A stretch of 64,000 nt of DNA from Parasponia andersonii (GCA_002914805.1 JXTB01000133.1:207850-271849); one strand, 5' to 3'; counted from the stretch's first letter, positions 36,821-50,500 are shown. Notes: a model not told the origin generated them from the letters alone. Numbers and translations are program-made.

Positions 36821-39800
36821 TTAGTCAAAGCTTGATGACCGGCTCCACCGGCCTTGCAAATAGTCCTCTAATGACACACTTTGCTCAAAGCTGCTCATAG
36901 AGAGTGAGTCATCCTCCACATCAAGCAGTGCAAGGTTAAGATGCGACTGCAGATTAGAAGGCGGAAAAGCTTCGTCTTCATCGACAATGTCAGCCTCCTT
37001 TGAAGCATTAACTTGTAGCCGTGCCCACTTAGTTACATCAGAATCACCTTGAAGAAGTTTCAACACCTGTGATCATCAAATGAGATTAAAAGTTCATTAA
37101 ATGTTGCTAAATTTGCACATGGAACAAAAGAAAATATCAATGAAATTACACGTACTTTGTAGAGTATAATTAGGGAGTTAGGACACTGGGACAAGCAAGT
37201 TATATACCGTCTGCTTATCGGGTTAGAAAAATGGTAAACTTATTAAATGTGTGTGACTTTACACTTGCTAGAACTTTTAATGAGGTTTATTGTTTGTATT
37301 TAAAAGTTGGGTTGCATATTGGAATCATGACTTTTATCTGCTATTCCGTGCTACCGTATATAGCTGACAGCCTAGGCTTATTGAAAAATTTTAATGGAAT
37401 AAAGGGCAAGAGCAATAAGAGAGCTGACTTACAAGACCCATTTGAGGCCTAGCTCGTGGGGCTCGTTGGATGCAAAGAGTAGCTGCTAAAACCATTCTTT
37501 CCAACTGGTCCTGGTCAGAAGTACTGCCCAAGCATGGATCTAGCAACTGTGACACCTTTCCTCCATTTAGAATTGGCTTAGCCTGGACAAAGGTTTTTAC
37601 ACAGTTCAATTTTTAGCAAACAACATCAAAAGGATAATTTTCAGGAGTAGGACACCTCAGGAGAATAAGGAAGCACATACCCACATAACAAGGCTCTCTT
37701 GGCCTTTCGGATAGTCGCTGCTTATAGGTTTTCTTCCAGAAAGAAGCTCTAGGAGAACAACCCCAAATGCATATACATCTATCTTGTTGTTTACTTTGCC
37801 ATACATGAAGTATTCAGGGGCCAAGTAACTGCAGCAAAACAGCAGTATGATTAATAAGTTAATACTAATATCCATTGTTTAGGAAACGACATAAGATCAG
37901 AACTTTTTTTTCCCTTGAACCAAAAAGAAAGAACATTACTAGATACGACATGGAAACTAAACTCATGGAGTCAGAAAAGCTAGATCACATACCCAAAGGT
38001 GCCTGCAACATCTGTACAAGTTATGTGTGTCGATGAGGTTGAAGCCCACTTCGCGAGTCCAAAATCGGAGAGCTGAAAATTTCATGTAAGAAACAGATTA
38101 GCAAACAAAATCAAGAAGAAGATATATCAAACTAAAGAAACCGAAAAGGGAATACTACTTACTTGTGGCTCGTAATCATCAGATAACAGTATATTCGATG
38201 ATTTAACATCCCTGTGGATAACAGGTTGAGCACTACCACTATGCAGATAATCCAAGGCCTCAGCTACACCCAAAGCTATCTTATACCTCTCATTCCAACC
38301 AAATGCAACCAAATCCTTCTTCTTCCCTATATTAGTACACGTAAGAAGATTTAAATTGGATTACGAATTAACTAGAAACAAAACCACACTACAAACCAAC
38401 AGAAATATACGTAGCAATATACATATATATACATACCATGAAGGTTCTCTTCAAGGCTTCCTCTGGATAAGAAATCATAAACCAAGAGAAGATTACTGTC
38501 CTCAAAACAGATCCCCAGAAGCGAAATAATGTTCTTGTGATTTAAGGTATTGATGATCTCTATTTCTAGAACGAACTCCTTAATCACATCTTCAGATGGC
38601 TTTAAGATCTTCACAGCGAGTTCTTTGCCATCTGGAAGAGAGCCTCTATACACTTGACTACTTCCTCCTCTCCCTATCAAATTTTCTGGCATTGCAAGAA
38701 GAAAGAAAGAAAGGTTTAAAATCTCACCTTCAACAAACAAAACTGGATTAAAAAGTACGTCGTTTGAAGCAAACCTGGCAAGAAATTTGATGTCGCTGAT
38801 AAGAGTTCTTGGTACTTGAACAGTCTGCAAGTCGACGAGTACTTCTCATGGAGATCCTCCAGCTCTCGGGGTAAGCTTCGGGAGTTGTTCTCAAACGACG
38901 GTGGACTCGTCGTCGTTGTCGTTTCTGTGCCCACCGGAACGATTGCGCCACTCTCGCTGTTGAGATTGGAAGACTGGTCTTCTTCACTCGGGTCAAAATC
39001 GCCATGAGACGAGATTTGCCGAGTGGGAAGCTGCATTGCCCACTGAACCACTGAGATCTGCCGTAGCAGAGTCCTCTCCGGTTCTCTACGGTCCGGTAGA
39101 GTGACCCGGCGAAGAAGGGGCCAACCGGGTCTCGCTTCGGGCAATTCTCTGATCACTAAATAGATTGAGCTTGGTTCTGGGTCTGCTTTCTGGACCGGAA
39201 CTAGAGCCAAGCACTCGTCTTTTCCACCGCCATGACCAGAGCCAGAGGACTCTTTCGCATTTTGGTCAAACGATTTATACGACAACGAAGAGGCTGGCGT
39301 ACATATGGCGCAGTTCTGTTTATCAACACTCTCTGTACAACCCGGAACAGGGTGAGCTAAACTCTCACTCAGATTACCGTCGTTTAGTCCTTTGGGGTTG
39401 TCGTTTGAGCCCCTGGGAAACTCACCAAGAAGACCATTTTGGCGCTGGTCTTCTTCAATTCCTGCCCCAAAAAAAAAAGGAGTTTACCAAACTAAGATCT
39501 CGGACATACCCATTTGAGAAAACTGAGTCCAAATGACGAAGGATTGAGTTCACCAAACCTTGTGGGTCACCGGTTTTTCCAGGAGAACCCTCTCTTTTGA
39601 AGACGATTTTCCCATTATTTACAGCGAGAACACCACAACAACCCTGGGCTAACTTTTTGGCACAGTACTTGGCAACCGAGGTAGATGACCGGATTGTGTG
39701 GTGACTCCGAGCAGTACCCACTATGAGTCTACTCGCCGAATAGGATTCCGCTTCCCGGACCAAGATTTTCTTCACTGGAGTCCCTCTACAAATCTTAAGC

Positions 39801-40398
39801 TTAAGATCTACCTGCAAAAATTTTTAATCGAAAAAAAAGCAGCTTTTAAATTTTCAGTTTTGGTAACACGGAAAAAAAAAATTTTGAAAAAGAAGATGAA
39901 TATAATGATTTTCTATCTTGGTTTCTTTGTTTGAGCTTCTCAAATAAAATAAACATGAACATAAAAGGGGTATAATAGCGAGATATTATTAACCTGTTTT
40001 AAGTTACAGAAACTTTCATAGACAGCAAGAACAGAGTCGAAAGCTTTGACGAGCGAAAGAAGGGTCGACTTTCCTTCTCGATCCAAAATCTCTACAAGTA
40101 CCCAATTCACCAAAACTTAATCAGTCCCCGGATAAAACCCAATTACCAAAAAAACCCCAGAAATCCGAAAGCCATGACAATGTTTTTTTTGGGGGGTATT
40201 TCCCCCTGAAATTTTTCTCTTACCATTTTTGCCAAGAACATGCAGAGCAATCACACAGTCACCGGGCTGAGCCACTTTGACCAAAGCCCATGTAAGCAAC
40301 TCTCTACTCGGCGAGTCCAGCTTTATTCCCACCACCACCGTCCGGCCACCGCCGGGGCTTTCCACCTCTGGTTCTCCCGGAAAACCATTCTGCAACAT
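36821..40398 (-). CDS. Universal-stress-protein domain receptor-like cytoplasmic kinase, 749 aa
   Basis: Ten exons in phase: 40224-40398, 39994-40091, 39559-39811, 38775-39461, 38437-38685, 38163-38326, 37993-38072, 37681-37828, 37433-37582, 36821-37066. Residues about 18-160 form a USP (adenine nucleotide alpha-hydrolase-like) domain starting [10 protein letters not shown] and ending [15 protein letters not shown] ~230-residue Ser/Pro-rich linker follows. The kinase has its key residues: glycine loop [11 protein letters not shown] (409), VAIK-type Lys430, HRDVKSSN (525-527), DFG (545-547) and APE (572-574). It should be an active Ser/Thr kinase. There is no signal peptide or transmembrane segment, so it belongs to the cytoplasmic RLCK group; the best match I recall is AT1G21590 with AT1G77280 as relative. 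The start at 40398 is the first in-frame ATG. Substrates unknown. Confidence 0.93.
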
Positions 40399-40524
40399 TC
40401 TTTTGTTATACTCTCGGTTTTTCAAAAGCTTGAACGACAAGTCGTTTTGCTAATCCCAGAATCAGATTCCGGCTACTCCGACGTGCTGCTTCCGGTTATC
40501 GTTTCCCATACGAGGATCCTGATG

Positions 40525-40532
40525 CTTATATA
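40525..40532 (-). promoter_or_regulatory. Candidate TATA box of the USP-kinase gene
   Basis: CTATATAA on the minus strand, about 127 bases upstream of the ATG, a plausible spacing for a plant promoter with a ~100-base leader. No other box lies closer. Inference from sequence and position only. Confidence 0.4.
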
Positions 40533-40539
40533 GTTTGTA

Positions 40540-42528
40540 TTGTTACTAACGTAGGAAGCTCAAGCTGTAGTTAAGAGGTGGTTTTTGGGGTTCAACTGTC
40601 GTTTGTTTGCTTTTCAAGCTCGCATGCTAATAGACCAAGAAACAGAAAGCACAGGGGGGAGAGATTATAGGGTACGGGCGGTCCTACAGTTGTTAGTATA
40701 ACTATTTCGAGTATCTTTAAGTTTACTCTGATTAAGCTACTTAAACCGTAGCTTATGATGATCACATCACCGACTTTGTAAGCTAAGTGATAAAGAATCT
40801 AAGAATGAGCCATTGAGGGTATTAGTTTTAGTTATTTTGGGTTTTGGGGAGTTATGAGATCGGATAATGGGCCCCACACTGCAACGGACTGGATACCTAA
40901 CAATGAAAGATGGGAAAGGATTGGGTCATTGGGATGATACTGATTTAAATAGTAGTTTTTATAGGTTTCATAAATGGGCACGGAGTTCTCAGTCTCTTTT
41001 TGTTCAACACTCTTCAGTGGGAGGGGGGAAAATGAAAACAATTTTGGGGTTGGTGGGCCATGGGTGAAGGGAAATTTTAGAGTGCTTAGTGATGTGTACT
41101 ACCATCCTTTGACCCAGAGCAACTAATCAATCTAGACCGTCTATTGATTTGTGCTCGATGTGGGGCAATGCCGATGGAGCACCACCGAAGATCACACACG
41201 CTTGATTTGTTGCTAGCATATCCCTCTTTTCATACCCAATTTACTCTTGTTAAATGTAGAATTTTGATTAAGATTATTATATTCTGATCACACTCAACTG
41301 ATGGTAGCACCTTCTTAACACATATGATCCAGTGTACCTGTTTTTAGTGCAAATTTTGATTGAAATTTTGTTATCATTTGTAAATTATCTTATTTTGACA
41401 TCATGTTTATGTGATGTTGCCACAAAAGATAGATTGCTATTTTATAATTACTAAAAATCATAACTTATATCTTTCGAGAAAAGACTTAGAATCACGTGGG
41501 GAGTAGCACAATAGGCAACTACGAAAGAATCTAAGCGAAGATTTTCACGATTTTGAAAAACATAACAACAAATATAGGATTATTTTGTACCCTGTCACAA
41601 AAATCTTCTAATTTCTATTACTTACCAGTTGATATAGATAAACTTATTAATATTGTAACAATTATTGAGCTCGTAGTAATAGGATTTTACATGTTGACAA
41701 GGCATATGGATTCTCTTACAAGACGGTTTTGGATAACAAGTATGACCCAGTCTCGCCATATCCATGTTGATAATTCTTTTTGTTTTTTTTTTTTTCAATA
41801 AACATAATCATTATTTTTTTAACTTTATATACGTTAAGGAATAATAAATCTGTATTGTATATTAACTAACTAATTATAATACGAAAGTTAATTGGGGATG
41901 CTTTACTACCTTTTTTGAAGAGTACGTGCCCACGGATCTGGACCACCAGAAAAACAAAAGGCAAACCTTGATAACTAAAGAAAATGAAAACCCCATTTCA
42001 TCAAAAGAATGAAACCACATAAATGAAATGTCTAAATTCTAAAATGTCCACCAATTTTTTTTTTTAAAAAGAAATATTCGCATATATATATATTTTTTTA
42101 AAAAAAAGAAAGGTGATTATGGAATGAAGTTTACTATGCAATATAATGTCACATTATTGTTAATATTGGTGATCATGACTAGTTAGATATCCACTTGTGC
42201 TTTGGCTTTTTTCTCCCTAACTTTATTCATTTTGTCATAGTCATATCATAAAAGTTAGTTATTTGAAATTTAGCGTGGAGTGTTACATAGTTACTCAGAT
42301 AATTGTGTTGAAATGTAAATGTTCACGTAAGATGGATGATCGCCAAAAAGTAGGTTTAATACAATTTACGGTGTCTCCATTTGTCTTATTTCTTATTTAA
42401 CACGATGGTCTTCCTTAACCAAAAAAAAAAAGGAAGAATCAAATAAAATAAAGTCATTCTGTTGTGAGGAAACGAGGACAAGAAGTGCAAAATTGTGAAA
42501 GAAATGTTGATGATTATTTTAATTATTA
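40540..42528. other. Intergenic DNA upstream of the kinase gene
   Basis: The first few hundred bases are of balanced composition and may carry further promoter elements; the rest is AT-rich. Open frames here are short and show no family resemblance. Confidence 0.45.
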
Positions 42529-42883
42529 GGATATTATTATTTTTATACTTCGTATTTTAACGCATTGTTCAAATTATACATTGTATTTTAGTTATTATCA
42601 ATATTAATTCTTAGATTTGAAATTTGTTACAAATTTATACTTTAATAGAATAATTAATTTATCAATATGTCGTTTAAAAAAATTAAAAATAAATTGTATA
42701 AAAACTGATCCGAGAATAAATTTATTAAATTATCTTGATAAATTAACTACTTTAAATTAGTGTTAATGTGTAAATTTATAACAGATTTTAAATTTAAGAA
42801 TTAATATTAACAATAACAAAAATATAAAATACAAATAGAATAAAATGTCAAAATAATACAAAGTATAAAAATGATATTATCCC
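42529..42883. mobile_element. Tourist-like (PIF/Harbinger) MITE, 355 bp
   Basis: The left end GGATATTATTATTTTTATAC and the complement of the right end GGGATAATATCATTTTTATAC are inverted repeats. Similarity runs inward over more than 100 bases per arm (shared AATATTAATTCTTA and TTTGTTA[CT]AAATTTA). A TTA trinucleotide flanks both ends (42526-42528 and 42884-42886), the PIF/Harbinger target preference. Non-coding. Confidence 0.65.
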
Positions 42884-42886
42884 TTA

Positions 42887-45800
42887 TTTTATTTTCATCT
42901 TTCCTCTTTCATTTTCAACTTCATTATAGCCTTGGAAGCAATTAAAAGAAGAAGAAAAATAAATCAATCCTTAATAATAAGATGACTCAAAGAATAATGA
43001 TCATGATTATGATTTAAATTTTTTAAGCATAACTGTATAGTCACTCATAGCAGTCTCATGCATCAATCGGCCAAAAGTTAATCGCCATCACAATTTTTTT
43101 TTTCTTTGTTTTTGAGAGGGCCATCACAAATTCGCAACTCGGAAAAAGAGGTAGTAGTACTAATCATCATTTTCATCGAAGCCAAGGCCAAATGGTGCAT
43201 ACAATTTCTGGCTAAATCCTACTTTTCAGTTGATGCTTTTCATAGGACCATGATTAATCACGCTTTTGGCTAAAAGTGACGGCGGTCATTTCCTTTAAAA
43301 CAACCTAAAGATTTTATTTTATTTTTTTAACGAAGGAAAAAGTCAAAAAATGTGAGTATGGATTATAAAGTACAATTAATTAACTAACTATCTTTCTTTA
43401 AAGTCTTTTTGCGTATTTATCATTATTAATTACTTTTCTTTTAACTTTAAGCAAAGCTGTATAATCCTTCCTATATATGCTAACTGCTAAGAAAGGTTAA
43501 ACAAAGCTATAAAGTCCTTCCTATATGTCCCGTAATGCCAATAAAATATTAATAGGGAAAAAAAAAACAAGCAAAGAAAAATTCATTTAGAACCATCAAC
43601 TTTTTTTTCCCGCTGAAAAAATAAGAATATAAGATTATAGATCATTACTCAAATACCCGGATATTACTTGCCATAAAATATCTTGCAGGGCCGGGCAAAA
43701 AGCAATAAATATTGCTAGCTATTAGATTGGCCTCCATCTTTTATTATTATTATTTTATTTTTTCAATTTGGTCGGTGGCGAAACGACGATAAAATTATTG
43801 TACCCCTTGAGCCGTGATTGCGTTTTGAAGCAAACAACATTTTTTTTTCTCCATTTTTTTTTTTTTGTAATTATTAAGTAAGCGGCGCACGTAATTTTTT
43901 TAACTGAACGCTCCTTTGCTCCCAACACAAACACAACATGCTTGCGTGTAATTATTGTCACGTGACCACCAATGGGGTCCGTTGTGTTCAAAAATATAGA
44001 ATGGCCATGCCACCATAAAAGTGCGTGTAATACGTTGATGTTTACCTGCCCTCAACACGTGCTTCACAAGCTGACGGCCACGTGCTTATGTTAATTTCCA
44101 CCAATATTTTATTTTTGCCAAAAAAAGGAATAATAATAATTATAGAGAAAAATGAGAAAATATTTGATCTGTTACGTTATTGGGAAAAAAAAAATTAGAC
44201 CAGTAGCGCTAACTAGCCCCATGTAATTAATTATAACAATTAATTTCATTGTTATAAATAAATAACACTTTTTTTCTCAATATATATATTGTTTGTCAGT
44301 TGTCCCACCGAAATCAATTTTAAATGAAAAGTTTAACTGCTGAATAGTTAATTCAGTATAAAAATTATTGAAAATTTTGAGTGAATCATTAATATTTTAA
44401 ATTTGATAAAATAGAAATTTAATATTAAAATTTTATAACTAAATGTCTATATATATATATTTAATACTTAATAGATAAATATATGTATTAATTTTAGTTA
44501 ATGTACTGAGTATATAAATTTTTATACTTAGCATATAATATTTTATATTTAGTATATAAATATATAAATCAAGTAGACATTTTGTTCTAATATTTGAAAA
44601 ATAAATATTTACTTAAATTAGTCTTAAAATTTGGTCATTTTGTTATAAAACCCAATAAAATTATTGTTAATTTTAATTTTGTATTTTTCAAAGTGCTAAT
44701 TAGCTACTTAAACTGCTATATAATTTTTTATTATTACATAGCAAAATATGATTGAGTTCGATTTAGTTGAGTCAGTTTATTTGGAATGAAAAATTATTGA
44801 AATATTGTGCACCATGAGTGAGGAATATAACTAGTCGAGAAAATTGACTATTCATTAGGATGATTAGTGATGGATCCTAAAGGACCAAAACTCCAAATGG
44901 AAGGGACAACAATGTACCAAAATATAATAATGTAAGTGATGCAATTTTTATTTTTGCAAAAAAAAAAAATAGTGCACTTTATACATGTGATTGGGCTTTC
45001 ATTTAAAGCACGGGATCCCATTTTATGTCCACCACTTCTTCTTCTTTTTTTTTTTTTTAAAGGAAATCCACCTCTTTATTATGACATACATTTATTTTAC
45101 ACTAACTGGAGTATTATACCGGAAATTATGCTACCTAGGTGCTTGTTTAAATAAGATTTAAACCCCCACTAATGATTATTTGGGATCTCTATTCTAAAGG
45201 GGTTTAGAAAATAAGAAATCATATTTTTTTTGGGGGGCAACGTTTTGTCGGTGGACGCCGGACGGACGTACAAATTCTTTCACGTGATAAGTTTCCGAAA
45301 ATGACTGATTTTTTCCATTTTTTTTAAATGAAAAGATATAATTATATGTATAATTTTTCTTCTCTTCTTCCCCCCATCTTCCCCCCTCTTCTCCCTAAAA
45401 AAAGCATAACAAACGTATAATGTTTTTTTTTTTAGATTATGGATGAAATTAATCACTTTAAAAGAAATTAATTTTGTTAGACAAAGTTTGTTTTTTTTTT
45501 TTTAAAAAAATTAACTATAAACAATTAAGTTTAAAATATTATTGGAAAGTAATAAAAACATAGAATCATTATTTTTCGTTAGATTTTTATGTTCAATCTG
45601 GATATAAATTAGATTTTAAGTTGCTGTAAATCAAAGATTATAAGATATTCAACAAATGATCAACTGTTCATAGCATTAGATTAATGAAAATTGCCTCTCA
45701 TCCGGACCTTGATATAGGTCAATGTTATAGCTAGTACTATTGGTACTATCTTATAGCACAATTGAGACCACTTTTTGATCGTGTTATTGCCCAAATTTGT

Positions 45801-48366
45801 AGAAAATGTATTTTAGTATAGTATATTTTATATTTACCAGAAGAAAAAACTTTTTTGAGCATAGAATTCTCAAAATAATGTGGCTAGATTAATTCAAGAC
45901 CAATTACAATTTCAATTACAATTACAATTACTTTAAGTTTGACCTTTTTTCCTGAAAGATTTTTGTTTTTGTTTTTTTAAAGGAACCAGTTACTACTCAC
46001 AATACATGTATCAACTATGATTTGATTTATAGACTAGGTGGTAGCAAGCTTGAAATTTGAACAAATAATTATAGAGAAGAGTATGAGTATCTAGATACAT
46101 ATCTCTAAGGACTGAGGGTCTAAGGACTGAGGACTGAGGGACATTGTCCCTATGCCCCACTCAATTTTGTTTTTCTTTTTAAAAATATCCAATTATTGCG
46201 CATATTTATAATTTTTTAGTCTAAATTATGTCTGAAGCTCCCACTAGAAAATAGAAAAAAATATAAAAATAATCCCCACAAAATACATAAAATGCAATTA
46301 TAGTTCCCACTTAACTAAAATCATGGCTCCGGCTTCGTCTATAGCCCTGGCTCCGCATATGCATATCACGTATACATAGATAGCTCCTTAGATTTTTCAA
46401 GCAAATCCGGCAAATCTGTACGAATGGTCCTACCCAAAAAATCAAATCTATAACAAAGATATTAAACAATTTTTCCCTCAATTTTTAAAAAGAAAATATT
46501 TTAAGTTGAAAAACATAGATTGTGTACCATGGGATTGGGCATACTAGCGGATTGTATGCATTACAATTTTTGATCCAACCGACAATGATATATGAATATG
46601 TATATGATGATCTATATAATATCATTAAAGTTTTAAGATGATAAAAAATGATGCCATTTTGATTAGTAATTTTACAAGGCTGGATATTTCTCTAAGAGAA
46701 ACATGTACGAACAATATGTCACAAATCTTGGTCCATGGGACATTCCATTGTTTTTATACTGAAGTACTAATGTCTTTGGCAAATATAATCTTCCCCATTG
46801 ATTTATAACAAACAATAATACATAAAGTGCCGTAAATTGATATGACAAAAATATATGTATACATGTATATGACCATGTGAGAATCGTATGTGATTTGATC
46901 ACATTCGTGAGGTAATAATAATATTTACAACTTCTCACTCTCCTATGATTACGAATATGAAATTTGTTGTGACGTGTAGTATTTATTTAACAATTACTTA
47001 TTGCTATACCCTTCGTAGAGATATGGCTATTGACCAAGTAAAAAATAAAAACATTAAATGTTGCGTGAAGCATTAATCACACCACAGGGATTGACATTTT
47101 TTCTTGCCCCCGAGAAAAGAAGTATAATAAGATATATAATCATTAATAAACCTCAGCCAAGAAGTTATAAAATATAGCGAGGCAAATATCAATATAACAC
47201 GCCTAGTCCCCGGATTAAGTTTCCCTTGAAACAAGGCTTTTAAAACATGTTCCATAATACTCTTTTTTTTTCCCCCTTATCTATTTACACTCTTTCCAAC
47301 AAAAACTATGTAGTTCTTTAAAATCGTTTTCAAATAACGAGACCATGCCTAAAGACCAGTATAAAGGCATAACAAAAAGATGGATAAAATAATGATTAGT
47401 GTTGGCGGTTACTTGTGATGATACTTGCTTAGAGTTCCGAGTTAGCTAAGTCTAATATTAAGAAGCTAGTAAGGGCGTTAAAATGGGGTTTGGAAGACCA
47501 AAACGACACATTAACCAATACCAAAAACGACCCCATAGCGCCAAATTTGGCCCAACTTTCCCGCCTAAGTTAGTCGCTTCATTCAATGAACGCTTTACAT
47601 TTCTTTAACTGACTGACAAAGTGAAAACGAAACGTAACTTGTCAGTTGGTGGGTTCATTTTTTAAGTTTCGATGCCAAAAGTGAATTTTATATTATATAT
47701 TTTTCATTATAATAATATAATTGGATAAGTAACTATGTCAACTAACTAGTTGCAAACTAACGCAAAAAAAGGTATCTAGAAAAATTATAAAATAATTTAT
47801 TTATAGTCCGGGTTCATTATAATCAAATCAATGCTTATGATTCTAGTATTAATATTATAAACTTATTCGCAATATTTATTGTAACCCTGGACTTAACATG
47901 ATGGTAATTAGCTACATTAATTTGAATTTGATAGTTTCCAAACTCCTCTGTCCAAGAAAAGAAATATGAGAAATTAAAATCAAATTTGTACTTGTGAAAA
48001 AGATATTAGAACATGGGTGCATCAAAATGGGAATGGCTTATAAAAACGGAAAACTATAGTATAAAATCGTTGGTAATAATAATTCTTTGATGATCTTGAC
48101 CTCTCAAACTTGTTTATTGGCTCGATCTCATCTTCATTCTTAATATCAATTGACAACTTTGTATGGGGCGTTCCATGTGTAGCAAACATTACATATGGAA
48201 CAAAGGCACGTTCCATGTTGCCTAGACAGAGATCACGACAATGATCGTGATTTCTACCTCTACTCTGAACTCTATCTCTAGTTTAGCTGAACTTAATAAT
48301 TTATATTTATTTATCTAGATATATATATATATATATATAAAGAGAATAATGTTAGAAAATGGAACT
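42887..48366. other. Gene-free AT-rich intergenic region
   Basis: About 5.5 kb with many A/T homopolymers and TA tracts, no exon-like open frames, no tRNA and no confident transposon ends. Slightly GC-richer islands (43885-44075 and 47440-47670) contain CACGTG-like G-boxes at 43960 and 44080 but no linked gene. Confidence 0.5.
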
Positions 48367-48690
48367 ATTGTACTAAATTTTTGTATGACTTATTACTTGT
48401 TACCATTTATTGTACTAAATTTTTGTATGACTTATTACTTGTTACCATTTAATTAGTATATTAAAATTTATCACAAATGAATTAAATTTTAGTGTTATTT
48501 GTGTGGTGACAAATCAATATCATATATGTTAGTATAAAAAATTTGGTACTATTATACTAAATTTTTGTACGAGTTGTTATCATTTAATTAGTATATTAAA
48601 ATTTATCATAAATAAATTAAATTTTAATACTAATTATGTGGTGACAAATCAATACCATATATGTTAGTATTAAAAATTTGGTACAATGGT
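48367..48690. repeat. Perfect 42-bp tandem duplication inside a ~140-bp duplication
   Basis: Unit ATTGTACTAAATTTTTGTAT... is repeated exactly at 48367-48408 and 48409-48450. The larger unit 48409-48548 is repeated in diverged form at 48551-48686, both containing TTAGTATATTAAAATTTATC and GTGGTGACAAATCAATA. An (TA)n tract follows. Confidence 0.8.
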
Positions 48691-49387
48691 TGAGATCCCG
48701 AATATTATATATATATATATATATATAGAACACATAAATCCACATGTTCCCTCCTCATGAAATATATATTTATGTACATATTTCTTTGAAATAAACCGCC
48801 AATTCAAGCATAGCCTCTCTCTCTCCATACTTTAAAATTTTTTTATTTTATTTATTTTCTGAGAAGTGTCTAAAAGGTAGGATTTTATGGGATTTGAAAT
48901 GCAAATTTATGGTCGTGAAGGTACCTACCAAAAATGGATGAATGTCCATGACATATAGAGACGGTGAAGTAGTATTTGATGGGAAAGTGTTTTCATCATC
49001 AAAACAATTGAACGTGACTATAGCTCACTTAAGTGGGTCAACATTTATGTCTAAAATTTAATGTTGGACGCCACTTGTAGGTATTTTTCACCCTCCCTGC
49101 ATGTGAAATTTTAGATATTCTTAGTTTAGGGTTACTACTTCAACAAAGCCGTTACTCAAACCAAACTCAACTATTATAGTTTGAAAAACGTTGCATGACA
49201 TGAACATTTTGTTATTTTTTCCCCTTTTTGAGGGATAAACGACGTAAAAACAGTTAAATCTGCCGCATTATCACAATCAGACTCAGTTTATCATGTTATA
49301 AGATTAATATGTCTTTTTTGTCATTTTTATTGTTTTATGTTAGCATGTATGTCCTACTTAGATTCCACTCTCGTACTTGGGATTATG
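48691..49387. other. AT-rich intergenic spacer
   Basis: Nothing recognised beyond a (TA)n tract at about 48705-48727. Confidence 0.5.
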
Positions 49388-49578
49388 GGTACGAATCGTT
49401 TGGGTCAAAATGAATTTTTTTAAGGACTTTTTTAATGATGATTTTTTTAGAACTAATCATAAAAATTATGACGGAGAGTCACTGGTCAAAAAAGGTTATA
49501 TTTTTCCTGACCAGTCCCAAAAAATCTAACATGAAAAATATTCATAAAAAAATAATTTTGGACACAAGAAAAAACTCC
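49388..49578. mobile_element. Small MITE, family 'GGAGTAATTTGGGCC', copy 2 (diverged)
   Basis: Left end TCGTTTGGGTCAAAATGAATT; right end complement TTCTTGTGTCCAAAATTATT. Interior shares ATAAAAATTATGACGG and GACCAGTC-type stretches with the other copies. Limits approximate. Confidence 0.5.
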
Positions 49579-49691
49579 TATATACGTTAATTTTCCCTCT
49601 TAATTATCTGACATGTGACAAGCCGGGGAATTGGGATGGTTGCTGGCCCATTTTTGCTGGGGCCTGAGAGTGTGGTAAATGGACGTAGCTT

Positions 49692-49934
49692 GGAGTCTTT
49701 TGGGCCAAAATAACTTTTATGTAACTTCTTTTTAAAATCACATTTTCAGAATTATCATAAACTTTTTGATCGGTGGTTTAACGTTTTATGACGTATCATT
49801 TATGAAATTTTCAGACCTTTTTCAAGGTCATGTAACTTTTTAATACTGATCAAAAAAATTCATGGCACTTTTAAAAGTGATATTATGAAAAAAAAAAAGA
49901 AAGTACGAAAAAAGTCATTCGGCCCAAATTACTC
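49692..49934. mobile_element. Small MITE, family 'GGAGTAATTTGGGCC', copy 3
   Basis: The left end GGAGTCTTTTGGGCCAAAAT and the complement of the right end GGAGTAATTTGGGCCGAATG form ~25-bp terminal inverted repeats with few mismatches, about 243 bp apart. It is the best-preserved of the three copies in the window. No coding capacity. Confidence 0.6.
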
Positions 49935-50017
49935 CTACCCGTGTCCTTTTCCCCATTTTTTAACAGCCCATAATAAAATAAACCGAGGCCCAAATCATGT
50001 CAAATGATCTAGGAAAA

Positions 50018-50500
50018 AGTTCATAAATTCCCCTTTTTAAAACCATATTTCCATAAATACTTGTTTTTCATTTTTATTTCATAAAGACCTATTTTATACC
50101 CGTTTTTGGAGGAATATAGATTACCAATGTTTTACACATGAAATGCAGACTATAGTATACATTTCATAAATTAAATGTATGCCGTGGTCTACACTTCATG
50201 AATAAAAATTACACTATAAATTAGCACGTAATTTAAAATTTATACCATAGGTCAAATTTATAATAAAAAAATATAAACCATGGTAAATATTTATATTGTA
50301 AATATATATCATTCATATTTTACGCATGAAATGTGTACCTTATAGATAAAATTTACATTATAAATATGGACCACTTGTACTTTGCATATGAAATAAGAAA
50401 CATAAAAAATAGGTATTTTTAAAAGAAAAATTTAAAACAGATACTTATGAAAATAAATTTTAAAAACGGTACTAGGTGTAAATTTCTCAATGATGTAAGA
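50018..50500. mobile_element. Inverted-repeat MITE
   Basis: The left end (GTTCATAAATTCCCCTTTTT, then CATAAATACTTGTTTTT) is repeated inverted at the right end (complement: GAGAAATTTACACC, then CATAAGTATCTGTTTT). The interior repeats AAATGTAGACC/TTATACCATG-like phrases in both orientations. Non-coding. Confidence 0.5.

Noticed and set aside
6864-40398. A co-functional gene cluster (for example a biosynthetic cluster)
   Set aside because: The genes belong to unrelated processes and compartments; no enzymes of specialised metabolism, NLR genes or transporters are seen.
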